Source: Mesorhizobium_G sp049840935
Lineage (GTDB): Bacteria; Pseudomonadota; Alphaproteobacteria; Rhizobiales; Rhizobiaceae
Direction of reading: 5' to 3'
Assembly: GCA_049840935.1 (NCBI GenBank)
Contig: JASGJA010000029.1
Location: 1-64,000 of the forward strand
DNA: 64,000 nt
Notes under the pieces: model-generated
What the model saw: only the letters and a program-made list of their open reading frames with translations
Database searches by the model: none
What the model was told of the DNA's origin: nothing
In this document: piece after piece, positions 49,078 to 58,769 of the stretch
Numbering within the stretch: the first letter of the stretch is position 1
How the letters are laid out: every line of letters begins with the position of its first letter
Made by a program: the position numbers and the translations under genes

Positions 49078-49611
49078 ATGTCTCGTATTGGCAAAAAGCC
49101 CGTTTCGGTTCCGCAGGGAGTAACCGCTTCCGTAAACGGCCAAACCGTTACCGCTAAGGGCCCGAAGGGTGAGCTGAGGTTCGTCGTGAATGACGAAGTT
49201 CTGGTCAAGATGGAGGGTTCCGATATTTCGGTAGAGCCGCGCGACCAGTCAAAGGACGCTCGCTCGAAGTGGGGTATGTCCCGCACCCAGATTCTCAACA
49301 TTCTCAACGGCGTTAAGGACGGTTTTGAGAAAAAGCTTGAGATTACCGGCGTTGGTTATCGTGCAGCGATGCAGGGTAAAAACCTTCAGTTGGCGCTTGG
49401 GTTCAGCCACGACGTGGTTTACCAGACGCCGGAAGGCATCACGATTGCTGTGCCGAAGCCGACGGAAATTACCGTGACGGGCATCGACAAGCAGCAGGTC
49501 GGTCAGGTTGCTGCGGAAATCCGCGAATATCGCGGTCCTGAGCCTTACAAGGGCAAGGGCGTACGTTACGCAGGTGAGCGCATCGTGCGTAAGGAAGGCA
49601 AGAAGAAGTAA
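49078..49611 (+). CDS. rplF: 50S ribosomal protein L6
   Basis: 177 residues, two similar domains. SRIGKKPVSVPQGVTASVNG and YRGPEPYKGKGVRYAGERIV are diagnostic. It lies 91 bp after rpsH. Confidence 0.97.
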   Translation: MSRIGKKPVSVPQGVTASVNGQTVTAKGPKGELRFVVNDEVLVKMEGSDISVEPRDQSKDARSKWGMSRTQILNILNGVKDGFEKKLEITGVGYRAAMQGKNLQLALGFSHDVVYQTPEGITIAVPKPTEITVTGIDKQQVGQVAAEIREYRGPEPYKGKGVRYAGERIVRKEGKKK

Positions 49612-49684
49612 CGCTACGGATGGGGGTCGCGGGAGCAAAGCTACCGCAGATGGCCCCCAACGTTTTTAAGGCAGGAAGTTCCCT

Positions 49685-50038
49685 ATGGCTGATAAAGCAT
49701 CCATTCAGAAGCGCGCGCAGCGTGTTCGCCGCCAGATCAAGAAAGTGGCAGGTGAGCGGCCGCGTCTTTCAGTGCATCGCTCATCAAAGCACATTTATGC
49801 TCAGATCATCGACGACGCGAAGGGCCATACGGTTGCTTCGGCTTCGACACTCGAGAAAGATAATCGTGGACGCACCGGTGCCGATGCTGCTGCGGCCGCT
49901 GCGGTCGGCAAGCTGATTGCAGAGCGGGCGGTTAAGGCCGGCGTCAAGGATGTCGTTTTCGATCGTGGCGCGTACATCTATCACGGTCGTGTTAAAGCTC
50001 TAGCCGATGCAGCGCGCGAGGCAGGGCTGAATTTCTAA
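49685..50038 (+). CDS. rplR: 50S ribosomal protein L18
   Basis: 117 residues. It binds 5S rRNA. RLSVHRSSKHIYAQIIDDAK and VVFDRGAYIYHGRVKALADA are diagnostic. Confidence 0.97.
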   Translation: MADKASIQKRAQRVRRQIKKVAGERPRLSVHRSSKHIYAQIIDDAKGHTVASASTLEKDNRGRTGADAAAAAAVGKLIAERAVKAGVKDVVFDRGAYIYHGRVKALADAAREAGLNF

Positions 50039-50151
50039 GTAAAGTTCGCGTCAGCGTGGCGCGATCTGCACTTGCAACTGGTCCGGTGTCGGTATAGACG
50101 CCGGGCTTCGTTTTTAACCTAGTCAGTCCGGAAAAGAATAAGGAACAGGAT

Positions 50152-50721
50152 ATGGCACAAGAACGTCGGGAAGGCGGCCGCGAGCGTGGTCGTGACCGCG
50201 AAGAGCGCGACGACGGAATCGTCGACAAGCTCGTACATATTAATCGCGTTGCAAAAGTGGTGAAGGGCGGCAAGCGCTTCGGTTTTGCGGCGCTTGTCGT
50301 CGTTGGCGACCAGAAGGGCCGCGTCGGCTTCGGTCATGGCAAGGCCCGTGAAGTGCCAGAAGCCATCCGCAAGGCGACGGAAAGCGCAAAGCGCGACATG
50401 ATTTTCGTGCCGCTTCGTTCTGGTCGTACCCTGCACCATGACGTTGAAGGTCGTTGGGGTGCTGGACGCGTTTTGTTGCGCGCTGCCAAGCCGGGTACCG
50501 GTATCATCGCCGGTGGTCCAATGCGCGCCGTATTCGAAACGGTCGGTATGCACGACGTTGTGGCCAAGTCGATGGGTTCTTCCAACCCATACAACATGGT
50601 TCGCGCCACGTTTGACGCGCTGAAGAGCCAAATGCATCCGAAGGATGTGGCTGCTGCGCGCGGCATCAAGTATTCGACTCTCCAGGCACGTCGCGGCTCT
50701 GCCGTGACGGCTGAAGAATAA
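50152..50721 (+). CDS. rpsE: 30S ribosomal protein S5
   Basis: 189 residues. It has a charged N-terminal extension (QERREGGRERGRDREER), then VVKGGKRFGFAALVVVGDQK and GIIAGGPMRAVFE. It lies 113 bp after rplR, a longer gap than usual in the spc operon. Confidence 0.97.
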   Translation: MAQERREGGRERGRDREERDDGIVDKLVHINRVAKVVKGGKRFGFAALVVVGDQKGRVGFGHGKAREVPEAIRKATESAKRDMIFVPLRSGRTLHHDVEGRWGAGRVLLRAAKPGTGIIAGGPMRAVFETVGMHDVVAKSMGSSNPYNMVRATFDALKSQMHPKDVAAARGIKYSTLQARRGSAVTAEE

Positions 50722-50742
50722 GCCAGGGAAGGGAAGACCGCC

Positions 50743-50949
50743 ATGGCAAAGAAAGCTGCAAAGGCAGGAACCACCGTCACCGTCGAGCAGATCGGCAGCC
50801 CGATCCGTCAGCCGAAGAATCAGCGTGCTACGCTGGTTGGTCTTGGCCTCAACAAGATGCATCGCCGTTCGACGCTCGAAGATACACCGTCCGTTCGCGG
50901 CATGATCAATTCGATCCCGCATCTCGTCCGCGTTGTGGACGAGAAGTAA
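50743..50949 (+). CDS. rpmD: 50S ribosomal protein L30
   Basis: 68 residues. VEQIGSPIRQPKNQRATLVG and LNKMHRRSTLEDTPSVRGMI match L30. Confidence 0.95.
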   Translation: MAKKAAKAGTTVTVEQIGSPIRQPKNQRATLVGLGLNKMHRRSTLEDTPSVRGMINSIPHLVRVVDEK

Positions 50950-50968
50950 GCCGCGCTGGAGAACGACC

Positions 50969-51445
50969 ATGAAACTGAATGAACTGCGTGATAAGGAAGG
51001 GGCAACCCATTCCAGCAAGCGTGTCGGTCGCGGCATTGGCTCCGGCAAAGGCAAGACCGGCGGTCGCGGCGTTAAAGGCCAGAAGGCGCGCTCCGGCGTC
51101 GCCATTAATGGCTTCGAGGGTGGTCAGATGCCGCTCTATCGGCGTTTGCCGAAGCGCGGCTTCCACAAGCCGTTTGCAAAGTCCTACAATGCTGTGTCGC
51201 TTGGCCGTATTCAGGCTGCTATCGATGCCAAGAAGCTCGACGCAAAAGAGACGGTGAATGCTGAGGCGCTGGTTAAAGCCGGTGTTATTCGTCGTGCCAA
51301 AGATGGCGTTCGTTTGCTCGCTGGTGGTGAGCTGAAGACGAAGCTTGCCTTCGATATCGCGGGCGCTTCCAAGTCGGCGCTTGAGGCTGTCGAAAAGGCG
51401 GGCGGGTCGGTCAAGTTACCGGAACCTGCTGCGGCTGCTGAATAA
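50969..51445 (+). CDS. rplO: 50S ribosomal protein L15
   Basis: 158 residues. ATG 50969 is fixed by the family start KLNELRDKEGATHSSKRVGR. The Gly/Lys-rich GSGKGKTGGRGVKGQKARSG and FEGGQMPLYRRLPKRGF follow. Confidence 0.96.
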   Translation: MKLNELRDKEGATHSSKRVGRGIGSGKGKTGGRGVKGQKARSGVAINGFEGGQMPLYRRLPKRGFHKPFAKSYNAVSLGRIQAAIDAKKLDAKETVNAEALVKAGVIRRAKDGVRLLAGGELKTKLAFDIAGASKSALEAVEKAGGSVKLPEPAAAAE

Positions 51446-51456
51446 AACTGAATAAC

Positions 51457-51482
51457 AAGCGGCGGCCATTGTGCCGCCGCTT
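51457..51482 (+). terminator. GC-rich hairpin between rplO and secY
   Basis: AAGCGGCGGC-CATTGT-GCCGCCGCTT forms a perfect 10-bp stem with a 6-nt loop, 12 bp after rplO. No T run follows, so it may be an attenuator or a processing/stability element rather than a full terminator. Confidence 0.45.
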
Positions 51483-51601
51483 GCATCTTGAGGTTTGCAC
51501 GCCTATGTCGTGGCGACCTCTTTCCGTGCTTCGCACGGACAATCCAGCATCAGAGTGCGTGTGCCTACCGGATATTGCGTGCTCTTACGGAGACCAGGTG
51601 C

Positions 51602-52942
51602 ATGGCATCGGCTGCTGAACAACTAGCTTCCAATCTAAACTTTGCAGCTTTTGCAAAGGCAGAAGACCTTAAAAAACGCATCTGGTTCACGCTGGGTGCG
51701 CTGCTGGTCTACCGGCTGGGTACCTATATTCCGCTGCCGGGAATCAACCCCGACGCGTTCGCGCATGCTTTCCAGCAACAGAGCCAGGGTGTACTTGGCG
51801 TGTTCAACGCATTCGCCGGTGGTGCTGTCGAGCGCATGGCGATTTTTGCCCTGGGCATCATGCCTTATATCTCTGCATCGATCATCATGCAGTTGATGAC
51901 GTCGGTGATTCCTTCGCTCGAAGCGTTGAAGAAGGAAGGCGAGCAGGGCCGCAAAATCATCAATCAGTATACGCGCTACGGCACCGTGCTGCTTGCAATG
52001 GTGCAGGCTTATGGCATTTCCGTTGGACTCGAATCGGGGCAGGGGATTGCTACGGATCCGGGCTGGTTCTTCCGCCTTTCGACGGTGCTTACGCTGACCG
52101 GCGGCACGATGTTCCTGATGTGGCTTGGCGAGCAGATCACATCACGCGGCATTGGTAATGGTATTTCGCTTATTATTTTCTCGGGAATCGTCGCCGGCTT
52201 GCCGCACGCGCTCGGGCAAACGCTGGAACTAGGCCGTACGGGCGCAATGTCCACCGGCCTGATTCTGGCGATTATTGCGTTGTGCATCATCGTTATTGGG
52301 GCGATCGTTTTCTTCGAGCGCGCTCAGCGCCGTTTGCTGATCCAATACCCCAAGCGCCAGATCGGCAATCGCATGTTTCAGGGCGATACATCCCATCTGC
52401 CGCTTAAGCTGAATACTGCGGGCGTGATTCCTCCGATCTTTGCCTCGTCATTGCTGCTCTTGCCCGCGACGCTTGCCGGCTTTTCAAATACGACCACGCT
52501 TCCGGCTTGGGCGAGCACGGTGCTTTCTCTCTTGGGGCATGGTCAGCCGCTTTATATGATGTTGTATGCGGCAATGATCGCGTTCTTTTGCTTCTTCTAT
52601 ACGGCGATCGTGTTCAATCCAAAGGATACGGCTGATCAGCTCAAGAAGCATTCCGGTTTCATTCCCGGATATCGTCCGGGCGAAAGAACCGCAGAATATA
52701 TTGACTACGTGCTGACACGTATCACGGTTGTCGGTGCAATTTACCTCATGATTGTCTGTCTTATCCCAGAGTTTTTGATTTCCTGGGCCGGCGTGCCTTT
52801 CTACCTTGGTGGCACTTCGCTTTTGATCGTTGTCAGTGTAACGCTCGATACGGTCGCTCAGATCCAGGGACACCTCATCGCTCATCAGTATGAGGGTCTC
52901 ATCAAGAAATCGAAGCTCCGTGGAGGGAAAAGAGGAAAATGA
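51602..52942 (+). CDS. secY: preprotein translocase subunit SecY
   Basis: 446 residues with ten membrane segments: the channel of the Sec translocon. AFAGGAVERMAIFALGIMPY, SLEALKKEGEQGRKIINQYT and the cytoplasmic loop YPKRQIGNRMFQGDTSHLPL are diagnostic. ATG 51602 was chosen because homology starts just after it; the upstream open frame is leader. Its end overlaps the adk start by four bases. Confidence 0.96.
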   Translation: MASAAEQLASNLNFAAFAKAEDLKKRIWFTLGALLVYRLGTYIPLPGINPDAFAHAFQQQSQGVLGVFNAFAGGAVERMAIFALGIMPYISASIIMQLMTSVIPSLEALKKEGEQGRKIINQYTRYGTVLLAMVQAYGISVGLESGQGIATDPGWFFRLSTVLTLTGGTMFLMWLGEQITSRGIGNGISLIIFSGIVAGLPHALGQTLELGRTGAMSTGLILAIIALCIIVIGAIVFFERAQRRLLIQYPKRQIGNRMFQGDTSHLPLKLNTAGVIPPIFASSLLLLPATLAGFSNTTTLPAWASTVLSLLGHGQPLYMMLYAAMIAFFCFFYTAIVFNPKDTADQLKKHSGFIPGYRPGERTAEYIDYVLTRITVVGAIYLMIVCLIPEFLISWAGVPFYLGGTSLLIVVSVTLDTVAQIQGHLIAHQYEGLIKKSKLRGGKRGK

Positions 52943-53535
52943 GGCTAATATTGCTTGGCCCGCCCGGTGCGGGGAAGGGGACACAAGCGCAGCGTCTGGT
53001 CGAGAAATATGGGATTCCGCAGCTCTCCACGGGTGATATGCTCCGTGCGGCGGTAAAGGCTGAGACGGAAGTCGGGAAGCGGGCAAAGGCAGTGATGGAT
53101 GCTGGCGAACTCGTCTCCGACGAGATTGTAAACGCCATCGTTTCCGAGCGCATTGGGCAGTCAGATTGTGCGACGGGTTTCATTCTTGATGGCTATCCGC
53201 GAACTCTGCAGCAGGCGGATGCGGTTGAGGGAATGCTCGACGAGCGTTCGTTGCGGTTGGATGCAGTGATCGAGTTGGTTGTTGACGATCGCGCGCTGGT
53301 TGGCCGAATCGTAAAGCGTGCGCAGGAAGCCGAAGCCGCAGGACACCCAGTCCGTAAGGATGATAATCCGGCTGTTTTTGAAGAACGGCTTCGCGAATAC
53401 TACAAGAAGACTGCTCCGCTGATCGGTTATTATTATGCCAAACGCATGTTACGTGGTGTCGACGGTATGGCATCCATTGATGACGTGACGGCGCAAATTG
53501 AGGCAGTTTTGCGCGAGGCGCGCAGCAAAAATTAG
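52939..53535 (+). CDS. adk: adenylate kinase
   Basis: 198 residues. It interconverts AMP, ADP and ATP. LLGPPGAGKGTQAQRLVEKY (P-loop), STGDMLRAA and GFILDGYPRTLQQADA are present. The LID is the short type, without the four-cysteine zinc site. It is coupled to secY through an ATGA overlap. Confidence 0.96.
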   Translation: MRLILLGPPGAGKGTQAQRLVEKYGIPQLSTGDMLRAAVKAETEVGKRAKAVMDAGELVSDEIVNAIVSERIGQSDCATGFILDGYPRTLQQADAVEGMLDERSLRLDAVIELVVDDRALVGRIVKRAQEAEAAGHPVRKDDNPAVFEERLREYYKKTAPLIGYYYAKRMLRGVDGMASIDDVTAQIEAVLREARSKN

Positions 53536-53718
53536 AATGGGCTGTTGACTTGCCTGCAGACGTGAACTATCTGCGGCGCACATTCCATTCAGGAAACGAG
53601 CTGGCCGCTCTTGTCAGAGTGCGGTCGGCTTTTTGATTGGAATATCCGCAAGGGCCGGCCTCCACCGGACGCGGGTTCAACCGAATGCCGGACAGTCCGG
53701 CCCACATGGAGAGACAAG

Positions 53719-54087
53719 ATGGCTCGTATAGCCGGTGTTAACATACCGACCAACAAGCGCGTTGTTATCGCGCTTCAGTACATTCACGGCATTGGCAAAA
53801 AGTTTGCGCAGGAAATCATGGACAAGGTTGGCATTCCCGCTGACCGCCGTGTGAACCAGCTTACCGATGCTGAAGTGCTTGCTATTCGTGAAACGATTGA
53901 TCGCGATTATCGCGTTGAAGGTGATCTGCGTCGCGAAGTTTCAATGAACATCAAGCGTTTGATGGACCTTGGTGCGTATCGCGGCCTGCGTCATCGTCGC
54001 AACCTGCCGGTGCGTGGTCAGCGCACGCACACGAATGCTCGCGCTCGCAAGGGTCCGCGTAAGGCAATCGCCGGCAAGAAGAAGTAA
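53719..54087 (+). CDS. rpsM: 30S ribosomal protein S13
   Basis: 122 residues. It contacts P-site tRNA and the B1 bridges. ARIAGVNIPTNKRVVIALQY fixes ATG 53719. Then LRHRRNLPVRGQRTHTNARA follows. It lies 183 bp after adk and opens the alpha operon segment. Confidence 0.96.
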   Translation: MARIAGVNIPTNKRVVIALQYIHGIGKKFAQEIMDKVGIPADRRVNQLTDAEVLAIRETIDRDYRVEGDLRREVSMNIKRLMDLGAYRGLRHRRNLPVRGQRTHTNARARKGPRKAIAGKKK

Positions 54088-54183
54088 GTTGGAGTATGTC
54101 GGCGGGATGTTTGACTGCCGCCGATTTCTCCTGGTGTAGCCGCTGGTATTACGGCGGCGTTGAGATCATTGGAAGGATACAGA

Positions 54184-54573
54184 ATGGCTAAGGAAGCCGG
54201 TCGCGTTCGTCGTCGTGAGCGCAAAAATATTTCGTCGGGCGTTGCTCACGTCAATTCGAGCTTCAACAACACAATGATCACCATTAGCGATGCGCAGGGC
54301 AATGCGATTGCGTGGTCGTCTGCTGGTGCTCAGGGCTTCAAGGGTTCGCGCAAGTCCACGCCGTTCGCGGCGCAGGTTGCTGCGGAGGATGTTGCCAAGA
54401 AGGCGCAGGAGCACGGCATGCGCACGCTAGAGGTTGAGGTTTGCGGCCCGGGTTCGGGTCGTGAGTTGGCGCTTCGCGCGTTGCAGGCTGCAGGCTTCAC
54501 CATTACGTCGATCCGCGATGTGACGCCGATCCCGCACAATGGTTGCCGTCCGCGCAAGAAGCGTCGCGTTTGA
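54184..54573 (+). CDS. rpsK: 30S ribosomal protein S11
   Basis: 129 residues. SSGVAHVNSSFNNTMITISD and the C-terminal IRDVTPIPHNGCRPRKKRRV are invariant. ATG 54184 follows GGAAGGATAC. Confidence 0.97.
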   Translation: MAKEAGRVRRRERKNISSGVAHVNSSFNNTMITISDAQGNAIAWSSAGAQGFKGSRKSTPFAAQVAAEDVAKKAQEHGMRTLEVEVCGPGSGRELALRALQAAGFTITSIRDVTPIPHNGCRPRKKRRV

Positions 54574-54702
54574 TTTGAACTGCCGCGCGAGCGGCGTGCT
54601 AACCGGATCTCTGTTGATAGATTTGGATGTGCGCTGCTCCTCCACGGCTTTCCATGACGCCCGTCACGATTGGATGGTGCGGGCAAGCGGAAGGAATGAA
54701 TT

Positions 54703-55713
54703 ATGATCCAGAAAAACTGGCAGGAACTTATTAAGCCGAACAAGATCGACTTTACGTCGAAGGGGCGCACGCACACAACGTTGGTGGCTGAGCCTCTGGA
54801 GCGTGGTTTTGGTCTGACACTCGGCAATGCGCTTCGTCGTGTGCTGCTGTCATCGCTGCGTGGTGCGGCTGTAACGGCTGTGCAGATCGATGGCGTGTTG
54901 CACGAATTCTCATCGATCCCGGGTGTTCGTGAGGACGTTACAGATATCGTTCTTAACATCAAGGAAATCGCTATCCGCATGGAGGGTGATGGGCCGAAGC
55001 GCATGGTTGTGCGCAAGCAGGGTCCGGGTGCTGTTCTCGCTGGCGATATTCAAACTGTTGGCGACGTCGAGATTCTCAATCCGGATCACGTAATCTGCAC
55101 GCTGGATGATGGTGCGGAAATCCGCATGGAATTCACGGTCGATACCGGTAAGGGCTATGTGCCCGCCGAGCGCAATCGCGCAGAAGATGCTCCGATCGGC
55201 TTGATTCCGGTCGACAGCCTTTATTCGCCAGTCAAGAAGGTCTCTTACAAGGTGGAAAACACCCGTGAGGGACAGGTTCTTGACTACGACAAGTTGACCA
55301 TGACCATCGAAACAAACGGCTCGGTGTCCGGCGAAGATGCGGTGGCTTTTGCAGCTCGTATTCTGCAGGATCAGCTTGGTCTGTTCGTCAACTTCGACGA
55401 GCCGCAGAAGGAAGTTGCTTCCGAGGCTGTTACCGAGCTTGCCTTCAATCCGTCGCTTCTCAAGAAGGTTGATGAGTTGGAGCTTTCGGTGCGTTCGGCA
55501 AACTGCCTGAAGAACGACAATATCGTTTACATTGGCGATCTGATCCAGAAAACCGAAGCGGAGATGCTGCGTACGCCGAATTTCGGTCGTAAGTCGCTCA
55601 ACGAAATCAAGGAAGTGCTTGCGGCAATGGGGTTGCATCTCGGCATGGAAGTGCCGGATTGGCCGCCAGATAACATTGAAGATCTCGCAAAGCGCTACGA
55701 AGACCAATACTAA
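54703..55713 (+). CDS. rpoA: RNA polymerase alpha subunit
   Basis: 336 residues. The N-terminal dimer domain (LERGFGLTLGNALRRVLLSS) is followed by a linker and the C-terminal domain that binds UP elements and activators (LSVRSANCLKNDNIVYIGDL, RTPNFGRKSLNEIKEVLAAM). Confidence 0.97.
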   Translation: MIQKNWQELIKPNKIDFTSKGRTHTTLVAEPLERGFGLTLGNALRRVLLSSLRGAAVTAVQIDGVLHEFSSIPGVREDVTDIVLNIKEIAIRMEGDGPKRMVVRKQGPGAVLAGDIQTVGDVEILNPDHVICTLDDGAEIRMEFTVDTGKGYVPAERNRAEDAPIGLIPVDSLYSPVKKVSYKVENTREGQVLDYDKLTMTIETNGSVSGEDAVAFAARILQDQLGLFVNFDEPQKEVASEAVTELAFNPSLLKKVDELELSVRSANCLKNDNIVYIGDLIQKTEAEMLRTPNFGRKSLNEIKEVLAAMGLHLGMEVPDWPPDNIEDLAKRYEDQY

Positions 55714-55794
55714 GCACGGGGCTGAGGCCACCTCAGCCGTGCTGCGAAACAACTGAGGCGCCAAGGCGTCCAACTGAAACTAAGGAGAAGAGCC

Positions 55795-56226
55795 ATGCGT
55801 CACGGATTTGCCGGCCGCCGGTTCGCCCGCAGTGTAAGCCATCGCAAAGCGATGTTCGCTAATCTCGCTGCTTCGCTCATTGAGCATGAGCAGATTGTTA
55901 CTACGCTTCCCAAGGCTAAGGACTTGCGTCCGATCGTCGAAAAGCTGGTAACGCTGGGTAAGCGCGGTGATTTGCATGCCCGCCGTCTGGTTATTGCCCA
56001 GATCGGAAATGAGCATCTTGTAAAGCGCCTGTTCGAAACCATTGCGCCGCGTTATGCGCAGCGCAACGGCGGCTACCTGCGTATTATGAAGGCTGGTTTC
56101 CGTCATGGAGACAATGCGCCGCTCGCCGTTATCGAATTTGTTGATCGCGATGTTTCAGCTAAGGGTGCGGGCGACAAGGCTCGTGCAGAAACTGAAAGTG
56201 CGAATGAACAGGCAGAAGCGGCCTGA
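55795..56226 (+). CDS. rplQ: 50S ribosomal protein L17
   Basis: 143 residues. RHGFAGRRFARSVSHRKAMF and EQIVTTLPKAKDLRPIVEKL are diagnostic. It is the last gene of the alpha operon, followed by a terminator. Confidence 0.96.
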   Translation: MRHGFAGRRFARSVSHRKAMFANLAASLIEHEQIVTTLPKAKDLRPIVEKLVTLGKRGDLHARRLVIAQIGNEHLVKRLFETIAPRYAQRNGGYLRIMKAGFRHGDNAPLAVIEFVDRDVSAKGAGDKARAETESANEQAEAA

Positions 56227-56309
56227 TTGTACTGGATTTGCTTGAGGCCGCTTTGCGGCCTTGAGCTATGTCGAGATGCTTCTTTTTCTCCGGTGGAAAG
56301 CTGGTGTTG

Positions 56310-56331
56310 CCCTTGAACCTCAAGGGCTTTT
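56310..56331 (+). terminator. terminator after rplQ
   Basis: CCCTTGA-ACC-TCAAGGG followed by CTTTT. A second hairpin, AGGCCGC-TTT-GCGGCCT, lies at 56245-56261. Together they probably end the ribosomal operon before tRNA-Trp. Confidence 0.6.
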
Positions 56332-56353
56332 GTGAAAAGAGAGCGTCCTCGCT

Positions 56354-56429
<76 letters not shown>

Positions 56430-56732
56430 GATTTCAGAATTGGTTGTCGTCTTGCGGCGAGCGTTCAATTCTGGCATAAATTTGCCATAGCTGGGACGGG
56501 ACGACTGGATGGTTCCGATGCGGCGTTTGGTTAGATAAAGATGGAGACGCCCTTGCGATTTGGGTGAATTGTCTTTATGTAGAACGACGGACACGCGGTG
56601 CGTGGAGCTGGGAAGCTGGCTTTACGCATTTTTGGCGCGTGTTTTAATGGCCTCGACGAATCAATTTCTGATTGGTCGAGTTGTGGCAATCCAGAAGGCC
56701 CGATTAACGGGCTCTTGAGAACAGAGCGGCGA

Positions 56733-56933
56733 ATGGCAAAGACCACAAACCCCTTTACCTTCATTCAGCAGGTGAGGGCTGAAACGGCCAAGGTTACGTG
56801 GCCATCTCGCCGTGAGACGTTGATCTCCACGGTCATGGTGCTTGTTTTCTCGCTGATTGCTATGGCGTTCTTTTTTGTTGCCGACCAGGCCATGGCGCAT
56901 GCGGTTGGGCTCATTTTGGATATCGGTCGCTGA
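56733..56933 (+). CDS. secE: preprotein translocase subunit SecE
   Basis: 66 residues: the short single-span SecE. VRAETAKVTWPSRRETLIST is the conserved cytoplasmic helix, followed by the membrane segment MVLVFSLIAMAFFFVADQA. ATG 56733 was chosen from this start; the frame upstream is non-coding. Confidence 0.95.
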   Translation: MAKTTNPFTFIQQVRAETAKVTWPSRRETLISTVMVLVFSLIAMAFFFVADQAMAHAVGLILDIGR

Positions 56934-56956
56934 GCGGCTACGGGGACTGATTTAAG

Positions 56957-57484
56957 ATGACGGCTCGCTGGTACATCGTGCACGCCTATTCGAACTTCGA
57001 AAAGAAGGTCGCGGAGGATATCGAGCACAAAGCTAAGCAAAAGGGTCTCTCTGGTCAGATCGAGAAGATCGTGGTGCCGACGGAGAAGGTTGTTGAAGTG
57101 CGTCGTGGTCGCAAGATCGACGCTGAGCGCAAGTTCTTTCCTGGTTACGTGTTGCTCAAGGCCAACCTTACGGACGCCGTGTTCTCGCTTGTGAAGAATA
57201 CGCCCAAGGTTACCGGTTTTCTTGGTGATTCCAAACCAGTGCCGATTACCGAGGCTGAGGCTGAGCGCATCCTGAATCAGGTTCAGGAAGGTGTGGATAG
57301 GCCGAAGCCGTCTGTGACGTTTGAGATTGGCGAGCAGGTGCGTGTGTCGGACGGTCCATTTGCGTCCTTCAACGGATTTGTTCAGGAGGTGGATCAGGAG
57401 CGGGCGCGTCTTAAAGTCGAGGTTTCGATTTTTGGCCGTGCGGTTCCGGTCGATCTTGAGTTCGGTCAGGTCGAAAAGGCCTGA
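56957..57484 (+). CDS. nusG: transcription termination/antitermination factor NusG
   Basis: 175 residues. The NGN domain (RWYIVHAYSNFEKKVAEDI, FFPGYVLLKANL, TGFLGDSKPVPI) is followed by a KOW domain (EQVRVSDGPFASFNGFVQEV). NusG couples RNA polymerase to Rho or ribosomes. It lies 23 bp after secE. Confidence 0.97.
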   Translation: MTARWYIVHAYSNFEKKVAEDIEHKAKQKGLSGQIEKIVVPTEKVVEVRRGRKIDAERKFFPGYVLLKANLTDAVFSLVKNTPKVTGFLGDSKPVPITEAEAERILNQVQEGVDRPKPSVTFEIGEQVRVSDGPFASFNGFVQEVDQERARLKVEVSIFGRAVPVDLEFGQVEKA

Positions 57485-57634
57485 TTTCTTTCCGGCCTTC
57501 GCGGTCGGAATTTGGCGGGCGGGTTTCGTTCGCTTTCGTTGGTGGGAGATGAGTGTGGCTTAGCCGGTCTCACAAATCGCACCACCAAACTGCAACCGCC
57601 GGAATATCCGGCAAATTGTGAAGGCAGATAAGAG

Positions 57635-58063
57635 ATGGCTAAGAAAGTTGCAGGCCAGCTCAAGTTGCAGGTTTCCGCAGGTTCCGCGACCCCGTCGCCG
57701 CCTATCGGACCGGCGCTTGGTCAGCGTGGCATCAACATCATGGAATTCTGTAAAGCGTTTAACGCGCAGACGCAGGAAATGGAGAAGGGTTCGCCTATTC
57801 CTGTCGTAATTACCTACTATCAGGACAAGTCGTTCACCTTCGTTATGAAGACGCCTCCGGTGAGCTATTTCCTGAAGAAGGCTGCGAAGTTGAAGTCAGG
57901 TTCCAAGGAACCCGGCAAGGTTAAGGCTGGTCAGATCGGTCGCGATGAAGTCCGCAAGATCGCTGAAGCTAAGATGAAAGACCTGAACGCCAACGACGTA
58001 GATGCGGCAATGCGCATGGTCGAAGGTTCTGCCCGTTCAATGGGCCTGGAAGTGGTGGGCTGA
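57635..58063 (+). CDS. rplK: 50S ribosomal protein L11
   Basis: 142 residues: the GTPase-associated centre. KLQVSAGSATPSPPIGPALG and GSPIPVVITYYQDKSFTFVM are diagnostic. Confidence 0.97.
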   Translation: MAKKVAGQLKLQVSAGSATPSPPIGPALGQRGINIMEFCKAFNAQTQEMEKGSPIPVVITYYQDKSFTFVMKTPPVSYFLKKAAKLKSGSKEPGKVKAGQIGRDEVRKIAEAKMKDLNANDVDAAMRMVEGSARSMGLEVVG

Positions 58064-58067
58064 GATC

Positions 58068-58769
58068 ATGGCTAAAGTTTCCAAGCGTATGGTCAAGGCG
58101 CGCGAGGGTATTGATCCGAACAAGGCATATTCGCTCGAAGATGCTGTGAAGTTGCTCAAGGAGCGTGCATCGGCAAAGTTCGATGAAACAATCGAAGTGG
58201 CGATGAACCTTGGCGTTGATCCTCGCCATGCGGACCAGATGGTTCGTGGTGTAGTGAATTTGCCGAATGGCACGGGCCGCACGGTTCGTGTCGCGGTGTT
58301 CGCAAAGGGCGCAAAAGCGGATGAAGCTAAGGCTGCTGGTGCTGATATCGTCGGTGCTGAGGATCTGGTTGATATCGTTCAGAAGGGCGAAATCAACTTT
58401 GATCGCTGCATCGCGACTCCGGATCTTATGCCGTTGGTTGGTCGCCTCGGTAAGGTGCTTGGTCCGCGTGGCATGATGCCGAACCCGAAGGTTGGCACGG
58501 TGACGACGGATGTCGCTGCTGCGGTCAAGGCTTCGAAAGGTGGTGCTGTCGAGTTCCGCGTGGAAAAGGCTGGTATCATTCATGCTGGGGTTGGCAAAGC
58601 TTCTTTCGACGCCAATGCAATCGTCGAAAACGTGCGTGCGTTTGCTGATGCTGTGACGAAGGCGAAGCCGGCTGGCGCCAAGGGCAACTATGTCAAGAAG
58701 GTTTCTGTGACCTCGACAATGGGCCCTGGCCTGAAGCTCGACATCGCGTCGCTTACCCCGGCGCAGTAA
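58068..58769 (+). CDS. rplA: 50S ribosomal protein L1
   Basis: 233 residues: the L1 stalk. ATG 58068, four bases after rplK, is fixed by the family start AKVSKRMVKAREGIDPNKAY. Then LMPLVGRLGKVLGPRGMMPN follows. L1 represses this operon in E. coli; the operator here was not located. Confidence 0.97.
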   Translation: MAKVSKRMVKAREGIDPNKAYSLEDAVKLLKERASAKFDETIEVAMNLGVDPRHADQMVRGVVNLPNGTGRTVRVAVFAKGAKADEAKAAGADIVGAEDLVDIVQKGEINFDRCIATPDLMPLVGRLGKVLGPRGMMPNPKVGTVTTDVAAAVKASKGGAVEFRVEKAGIIHAGVGKASFDANAIVENVRAFADAVTKAKPAGAKGNYVKKVSVTSTMGPGLKLDIASLTPAQ

